From NCBI RefSeq assembly GCF_002086455.1, contig NZ_MVHC01000002.1, positions 186,001 through 250,000 on the forward strand: 64,000 nt of DNA. The letters run 5' to 3'. This document shows, one piece after another, positions 59,573 through 64,000 of the stretch (position 1 is the stretch's first letter; every line of letters starts with the position of its first letter). Source of the DNA: Mycolicibacter algericus DSM 45454 (GTDB lineage: Bacteria > Actinomycetota > Actinomycetes > Mycobacteriales > Mycobacteriaceae). Both the position numbers and the translations under genes were made by a program. Under the pieces are notes generated by a model. The model worked only from the letters and a program-made list of their open reading frames with translations. It had not been told where the DNA came from and did not search any database.

Positions 59573-60430
59573 ATGACGATCGAGATCACCCTGCTGGGCA
59601 CCGGAAGCCCGATCCCCGACCCCAACCGTGCCGGTCCGTCGACCCTGATCCGGGCCGGCGGCCAGGCGCTGCTGGTCGACTGCGGGCGCGGGGTGTTGCA
59701 GCGGCTGGCCGCCGCGGGCGCGTCGGCCAACACGCTGGCCGCGCTGCTGCTCACCCACCTGCACAGTGACCACATCGCCGACCTCGGCGACCTGTTGATC
59801 ACCCGGTGGGTCACCACGTTCACCCCCGACCCCGCACCGCTGCCGATCATCGGGCCGCCGGGTACCGCCGATGTCGTGGCGGCAATGCTGCGGGCGTTCG
59901 GCCATGACATCGGCTACCGCATCGCCCACCACGACGACCTGACCGCCCCGCCCCCGGTCGACGTGCAGGAGCACACCGCCGGCCAGGTCTGGGATCGCGA
60001 CGGCGTGCGGATCACCGTGGCGCCCACTGACCACCGGCCCGTGACACCGACCATCGGGTTCCGCATCGAGCACACCGACGCGTCGGGAACCGCCTCGGTG
60101 GTCATGGCCGGCGACACCGTGCCCTGCGACAGCCTCGACGAGCTGGCCGCCGGCGCCGACGCGCTGGTGCACACCGTGATCCGTAGCGACCTCATCGCTG
60201 CGCTGCCGCAACAGCGGATCCGCGACATCTGCGACTACCATTCCTCGGTCGCCCAAGCCGGCGCCACCGCCCGGCGCGCCGGAGTCGGCACGCTGGTGCT
60301 GACCCATTACGTGCCCGCCATCGCCCCCGGGCAAGAGGAACAGTGGCGGGCGTTGGCGGCCGCGGAGTTCGACGGGCCGATCGAGCTCGGCGACGACCTG
60401 CACCGGGTCGACGTGGTCGCACGAGGCTGA
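59573..60430 (+). CDS. rnz: Ribonuclease Z-like metallo-beta-lactamase (Rv2407 homologue)
   Basis: 285 residues. Zinc-binding motif [11 protein letters not shown], further ligands in [15 protein letters not shown] and [11 protein letters not shown]. Expected to process tRNA 3' ends. Start ATG at 59573; divergent from the CBS protein gene. Confidence 0.88.
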   Translation: MTIEITLLGTGSPIPDPNRAGPSTLIRAGGQALLVDCGRGVLQRLAAAGASANTLAALLLTHLHSDHIADLGDLLITRWVTTFTPDPAPLPIIGPPGTADVVAAMLRAFGHDIGYRIAHHDDLTAPPPVDVQEHTAGQVWDRDGVRITVAPTDHRPVTPTIGFRIEHTDASGTASVVMAGDTVPCDSLDELAAGADALVHTVIRSDLIAALPQQRIRDICDYHSSVAQAGATARRAGVGTLVLTHYVPAIAPGQEEQWRALAAAEFDGPIELGDDLHRVDVVARG

Positions 60431-60548
60431 GCACAGCGGTCACAGTTGAGCCAAGTTGGGGAGTTGACCGGCCAGCTGGTAACCTGAACAGCCGTTGCTC
60501 CCATCTCGGGAGGCGAACCCAACCAAGCTTTTAAGAAGGAACTACTTC

Positions 60549-60809
60549 GTGGCCAACATCAAGTCGCAGGTCAAGCGCAACCGGACCAACGAGCGCGCCC
60601 GGCTGCGCAACCAGTCGGTGAAGTCGGCGGTGCGTACCGCGATCCGCGCCTTCCGTGAGGCAGCCGAGGCCGGCGACAAGGAGAAGGCCGGCGAGCTGTT
60701 GCTGTCGACCGGCCGGAAGCTCGACAAGGCCGCCAGCAAGGGCGTGATCCACAAGAACCAGGCCGCCAACAAGAAGTCGGCGCTGGCGCGGGCTCTCAAC
60801 AAGCTCTGA
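60549..60809 (+). CDS. rpsT: Ribosomal protein bS20
   Basis: 86 residues from GTG 60549, the usual length, with AAGGA eight bases upstream. Basic helical protein ([20 protein letters not shown] ... [12 protein letters not shown]) of the 30S subunit. Confidence 0.96.
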   Translation: MANIKSQVKRNRTNERARLRNQSVKSAVRTAIRAFREAAEAGDKEKAGELLLSTGRKLDKAASKGVIHKNQAANKKSALARALNKL

Positions 60810-60817
60810 TCCACTCG

Positions 60818-60875
60818 CGAGCAGTCGCGAAAGCCCCCGTTCCGGTCGGAATTCGGGGGCTTTCGCGACTGTTCG
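60818..60875 (+). terminator. Hairpin repeat, copy 3, between convergent rpsT and holA
   Basis: A 22-base arm (CGAGCAGTCGCGAAAGCCCC...) pairs with its inverted copy across a 14-base loop with one mismatch. It lies nine bases after the rpsT stop and eight before the holA stop, a good position for a bidirectional terminator. Related copies are at the left window edge and at 54541. Confidence 0.8.
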
Positions 60876-60882
60876 GCACTCC

Positions 60883-61845
60883 TCAGCGGGCGGCCAGTTC
60901 GGCGACCTTGCGCACCGCCGCCTCCAGCGCGTAGTCGGCGTCGGCTGCGGCGCCCTTGACGTCGGCGTTGAGGCCCGCCACCAGCCGCACCGCGGCGGCG
61001 ACCGATTCCTGCGACCAATGCCGGGCCTGTTTCTGTGCCCGCTGCACCCGCCAGGGCGGCATGCCCAACTCGCCGGCCAGCCGGTAGGGGTCTCCGGATT
61101 TGGGCCGCACCCGGGCGATGGTGTGGATAGCCTCGGCCAGCGCGTCGGCCAGCACCACGTGCGGCTCGCCCCGGATCATCGCCCATCGCAACGCCTCGGT
61201 GGCGCCTTCGACATCCCCGACGACCGCCCGATCGGCGACGTCGAAGCCCTTCACTTCGGCTTTGCCGCTGTGGTAACGGCGCACCGCGACGGCGTCGACA
61301 TGCCCGCCGGTGTCGGCAACCAGCTGTGAGCAGGCCGCGGCGAGCTCGCGGATGTCGGAGCCGACCGCGTCGAGCAGCGCCGTGACGCAGGCGTCGTCAA
61401 CCCGGACCTTGAGCCGGCGGAACTCGGCGCGGACGAAGTCGGCGCGTTCGGTGGCCTTGGTGATACGCGCGCACGGATGCACCTCGGCGCCGAGCTGCCG
61501 CAGCTGCCCGGCCAGCGCCTTGGCCCGTCCCCCGCCGGAATGCGCCACGACCAGCACGGTGCCCGGCGGGACGTCGGCGGCCGTCGCGCCGATGAGGGTC
61601 ACCGCATCCTTGCCGGCCTCGCCGGCGGCTTCCAGCACCACCACACGTTCATCGGCGAACAGCGACGGGCTGAGCAGTTCGGCCAGTTCGCCGGCCTCGA
61701 CCTCGCCGGCCCGCAACCGGTCAACCGGGATGTCGGCACTGCCGGCCTGGGCCCGCACCGCCGCCAGCACCTGCGCGACGGCCCGTTCGACCAGCAGTTC
61801 CTCGTCACCGAGGATCAGGTGTAGCGGCGAAACCGGTTGGCTCAC
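60883..61845 (-). CDS. holA: DNA polymerase III delta subunit
   Basis: 320 residues from GTG 61843-61845. HolA pattern: [20 protein letters not shown] at the N-terminus, [40 protein letters not shown], and [16 protein letters not shown]. Clamp-loader subunit that opens the beta clamp. Same slot as Rv2413c after comEC. Confidence 0.92.
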   Translation of the reverse strand: MSQPVSPLHLILGDEELLVERAVAQVLAAVRAQAGSADIPVDRLRAGEVEAGELAELLSPSLFADERVVVLEAAGEAGKDAVTLIGATAADVPPGTVLVVAHSGGGRAKALAGQLRQLGAEVHPCARITKATERADFVRAEFRRLKVRVDDACVTALLDAVGSDIRELAAACSQLVADTGGHVDAVAVRRYHSGKAEVKGFDVADRAVVGDVEGATEALRWAMIRGEPHVVLADALAEAIHTIARVRPKSGDPYRLAGELGMPPWRVQRAQKQARHWSQESVAAAVRLVAGLNADVKGAAADADYALEAAVRKVAELAAR

Positions 61846-61857
61846 CCGCCAATCGTG

Positions 61858-63420
61858 TCACGCAGCCCCGACAACCGCCCAGCCGGTCAACACCTCCGTG
61901 ACCGACCACGCCAGCAGGCATACGACCAGGACGGTCAGCATCCGCCGGCAGCACCGCCAGCGCCAACAGCGCACGATCGCGACGGCAGCGGCGCCGACGC
62001 CGAATACCCCGGCCGCCCCTGCCGGCACGGACACGGTGGCGGCAGGGACCCCGGCGGTCCAGTGGGCAACGTGGCCCAGCCACCACAGTTCGGGGCCGGT
62101 GAACCGGATCAGCAGTTCGGCGGCCGCCGGCCACCACCCGCACAGCGCCGCCGCCGCGCTGCCCAGCACGGTGATGGGCGCGACGAGCACCGCGACCGCG
62201 AGGTTGGCGAGCGTGCTGACCAGGCTGAGCCGACCGGAGATACCGGCGATCAGCGGCGCGGTGACCAAGTTTGCCGCCCATGCCACGGCTACCGCGGCAG
62301 CCAAGGGTTCGGGCCAACCGCGCGCCACCAGCCGCGCCGTCCACACCGGCGCGATGAGCACCAATGCCGCCGTCGCCACCACCGACAGGGCGAAGCCGAC
62401 GTCGACGGCCAGCTGCGGGGCCAGTGCGAGCAGCACCAGCACGCTGGCGGCCAGACTCGGAATCGCTTGCCGCCGTCGCGCCGACAGCACGCCCAGCAGC
62501 GCGATCGCCCCCATCACCGCCGCCCGCACCACGCTGGCCGTCGGTTGCACCACGATGACGAACCCCAGCAACGCGACCCCGGCCAGCACCGCCGCAGCGC
62601 GCGGCCCGACCAGCCGCGCCGAAAACAACACCGCACCACAGACGATGGTGACGTTGGCGCCGGAGACCGCCATCAGGTGCGTCAAGCCCGCGGCCCGGAA
62701 CTCTCGCCCGGTCGCGGCGGTGATCGCCGAGGTGTCACCGAGCACCAGCGCGGGCAGCATCCGGGCCTGTTCGCCGGGCAGTACCCGCCCGGCGGCGGCC
62801 GCGAACCGCGCGCGCACCTGATGTGCACTCCGCGCAACAAGTCCGGGATCGCCCCACGTCGGCTCGCCGGTGGCGGTCAGCACCGCCGCCGTCAGGTCGC
62901 GCCGCGTCGGACGGGCGATTTTGGCGCGGAACGCCATAGACCGGCCCACCATTACGTCACCGAATTCGATATTGGACGCGAAAACCACTACCCGGCCCGA
63001 GGATTCTGCACCATCGAGATACTGCAGGGTGGCCCGGAACATCAGCCGACGGGCGCCGGCCGGCAGTGGACTCTCGCTGGGGGTGACCGTGACCGGGGCG
63101 GTGCGGCCGAATGCGGCGGTGATCGGGTGGTGGCTCAGCGACTCGGTGCGCAGCGCGACAGCCCAGCCGAACCCCACCCCCACCGTTGACGCCGCCGCCA
63201 GGACCGCACCGGCCAGCCGATGACCGGGCCGCCGCGTGCGCCCGCCGTGCCGCCACAGCAGCGCCGCCGAGACGCCGATCAGTGCGCACAGCGCCGCCAA
63301 GGTGCCGCCGATCTGCCACTGGATGCCGGCGGCGGTGACCGCCCAGCCGGTCAGGGCCGCCGGCACCAACCGAACGTCCAGCCGGGCCGCCGGTGGCGCC
63401 GGGGCCGGTGGCTGAGCCAC
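61858..63420 (-). CDS. comEC: ComEC/Rec2-type membrane channel protein
   Basis: 520 residues from GTG 63418-63420. Many membrane helices; competence-domain phrases LMAVSGANVTIVCGAVLF and ALVLGDTSAIT...FRAAGLTHL. Length is close to Rv2414c and lacks the C-terminal beta-lactamase-like domain of some ComECs. DNA-uptake homologue; natural competence is not established in most mycobacteria. Starts three bases after the comEA stop. Confidence 0.9.
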   Translation of the reverse strand: MAQPPAPAPPAARLDVRLVPAALTGWAVTAAGIQWQIGGTLAALCALIGVSAALLWRHGGRTRRPGHRLAGAVLAAASTVGVGFGWAVALRTESLSHHPITAAFGRTAPVTVTPSESPLPAGARRLMFRATLQYLDGAESSGRVVVFASNIEFGDVMVGRSMAFRAKIARPTRRDLTAAVLTATGEPTWGDPGLVARSAHQVRARFAAAAGRVLPGEQARMLPALVLGDTSAITAATGREFRAAGLTHLMAVSGANVTIVCGAVLFSARLVGPRAAAVLAGVALLGFVIVVQPTASVVRAAVMGAIALLGVLSARRRQAIPSLAASVLVLLALAPQLAVDVGFALSVVATAALVLIAPVWTARLVARGWPEPLAAAVAVAWAANLVTAPLIAGISGRLSLVSTLANLAVAVLVAPITVLGSAAAALCGWWPAAAELLIRFTGPELWWLGHVAHWTAGVPAATVSVPAGAAGVFGVGAAAVAIVRCWRWRCCRRMLTVLVVCLLAWSVTEVLTGWAVVGAA

Positions 63421-63423
63421 GCC

Positions 63424-64000
63424 TCAGACACGCACCAGGGCACGCAGCTTCTCCAGCCGCGCCGGGCCGATCCCGTCGACATCGCCGAGTTGGTCCACGT
63501 CGGCGAACTTGCCGTGGGCTTCCCGCCAGGCCACGATGGCTGCCGCGGTCACCGGCCCGACGCCGGGCAGGGCATCGAGCTGTTCGACGGTCGCGGTGTT
63601 GAGGTTGACCGGTTCGCCGCCCTTCGGCTCGGGTTTGGTCGCCGTCGCCGTCGGCGCGGTACTGCTGCGGGGAGCCTCCGGTGGCGGCGATGCCGCACCG
63701 ACGGAGCTGCCTAGTACCGGCGGCCCGGCCGGCGGCGCCAGGCCGACCACGATCTGTTCGCCGTCCACCACCGGGCGGGCCAGGTTCAACCCGATGGTGT
63801 CCGCACCGTCGAGCGCCCCGCCGGCTGCGGTGAGCGCATCGGCGATCCGGGAACCGGGTGACAACGTCGCCAACCCCGGCTTATGGACCAACCCCACCAC
63901 GCTGACCACCACCTGATCCGCGACCGGCGCAGGATCTGCCGATGGCTCCGCGCCGCGCGTGCTGGCAGTCGAAACCATCTCCACCGGAGGCAGTTTGGCG
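63424..64000 (-). CDS. comEA: ComEA, helix-hairpin-helix DNA receptor (5' end outside window)
   Basis: The frame is open to the right edge (an internal GTG exists at 63984), so the start is beyond the window. An SLBB-like segment (VSVVGLVHKPGLATLSPGSR) is followed by a Ser/Ala/Pro linker and a C-terminal double helix-hairpin-helix (VNLNTATVEQLDALPGVGPV, VDGIGPARLEKLR). Expected to bind DNA outside the membrane for ComEC. Confidence 0.9.
   Translation of the reverse strand, partial: AKLPPVEMVSTASTRGAEPSADPAPVADQVVVSVVGLVHKPGLATLSPGSRIADALTAAGGALDGADTIGLNLARPVVDGEQIVVGLAPPAGPPVLGSSVGAASPPPEAPRSSTAPTATATKPEPKGGEPVNLNTATVEQLDALPGVGPVTAAAIVAWREAHGKFADVDQLGDVDGIGPARLEKLRALVRV

Overview
The window is high-GC actinobacterial DNA from a member of the Mycobacteriaceae. 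The right half keeps the gene order of the Mycobacterium tuberculosis Rv2388c-Rv2415c stretch: hemN/hemW, rpfD, Rv2390c, sirA, cysH, che1, cysA-cysW-cysT-subI, an Rv2401A-like gene, trehalase, lppR, lepA, Rv2405, Rv2406c, rnz, rpsT, holA, comEC, comEA. The left half is a complete-looking mycobactin siderophore locus arranged unlike the M. tuberculosis one. Exported proteins and repeats of non-tuberculous type make M. tuberculosis itself unlikely.

Positions 1-38,519 form one siderophore island. From the left, on the minus strand, lie mbtG (cut by the window edge), mbtF, mbtE, mbtD, mbtC and the stand-alone thioesterase mbtT. Then come a SnoaL-like gene, a DUF3060 gene, irtB, irtA, mbtK (plus), mbtN, mbtM, mbtL, an iron-box-controlled exported protein (plus), mbtB (minus), and finally mbtA plus a large iterative PKS (both plus). 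In M. tuberculosis the mbt-1 cluster and the mbtK-N/irtAB block are two distant loci; here the second block sits between mbtB and mbtT-mbtC. Seven IdeR-type iron boxes were found, at every promoter region of the island and at one FhuF-like reductase gene further right (47,080).

The most unusual point is the gene directly after mbtA. It is not a salicylate synthase (MbtI) but a 1,718-residue protein of the 6-methylsalicylic acid synthase type (KS-AT-DH/TH-KR-ACP), translationally coupled to mbtA. The simplest reading is that the assembly line is primed with 6-methylsalicylate. MbtE is also enlarged to two full modules, and its second adenylation domain lacks the canonical Asp that binds the alpha-amino group. 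The product may therefore differ from textbook mycobactin in both the cap and the backbone.

Positions 38,520-43,454 hold a CsoR/CstR-type repressor with a palindromic operator, a Rieske-hemerythrin gene pair behind twin palindromes, a small exported Gly/Cys-rich protein, hemW/hemN, rpfD and an Rv2390c homologue.

Positions 43,600-52,300 hold assimilatory sulfur metabolism: sirA-cysH-che1 and the sulfate importer subI-cysT-cysW-cysA. Each operon is preceded by a short leaderless ORF ending in clustered cysteine codons, a signature of cysteine-responsive attenuation. A 57-bp minisatellite occurs both upstream of the subI leader and, in frame, inside the 5' end of mbtA. A long hairpin repeat family occurs at three gene ends (window left edge, 54.5 kb, 60.8 kb).

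Positions 52,300-64,000 are conserved housekeeping genes; comEA runs off the right edge.
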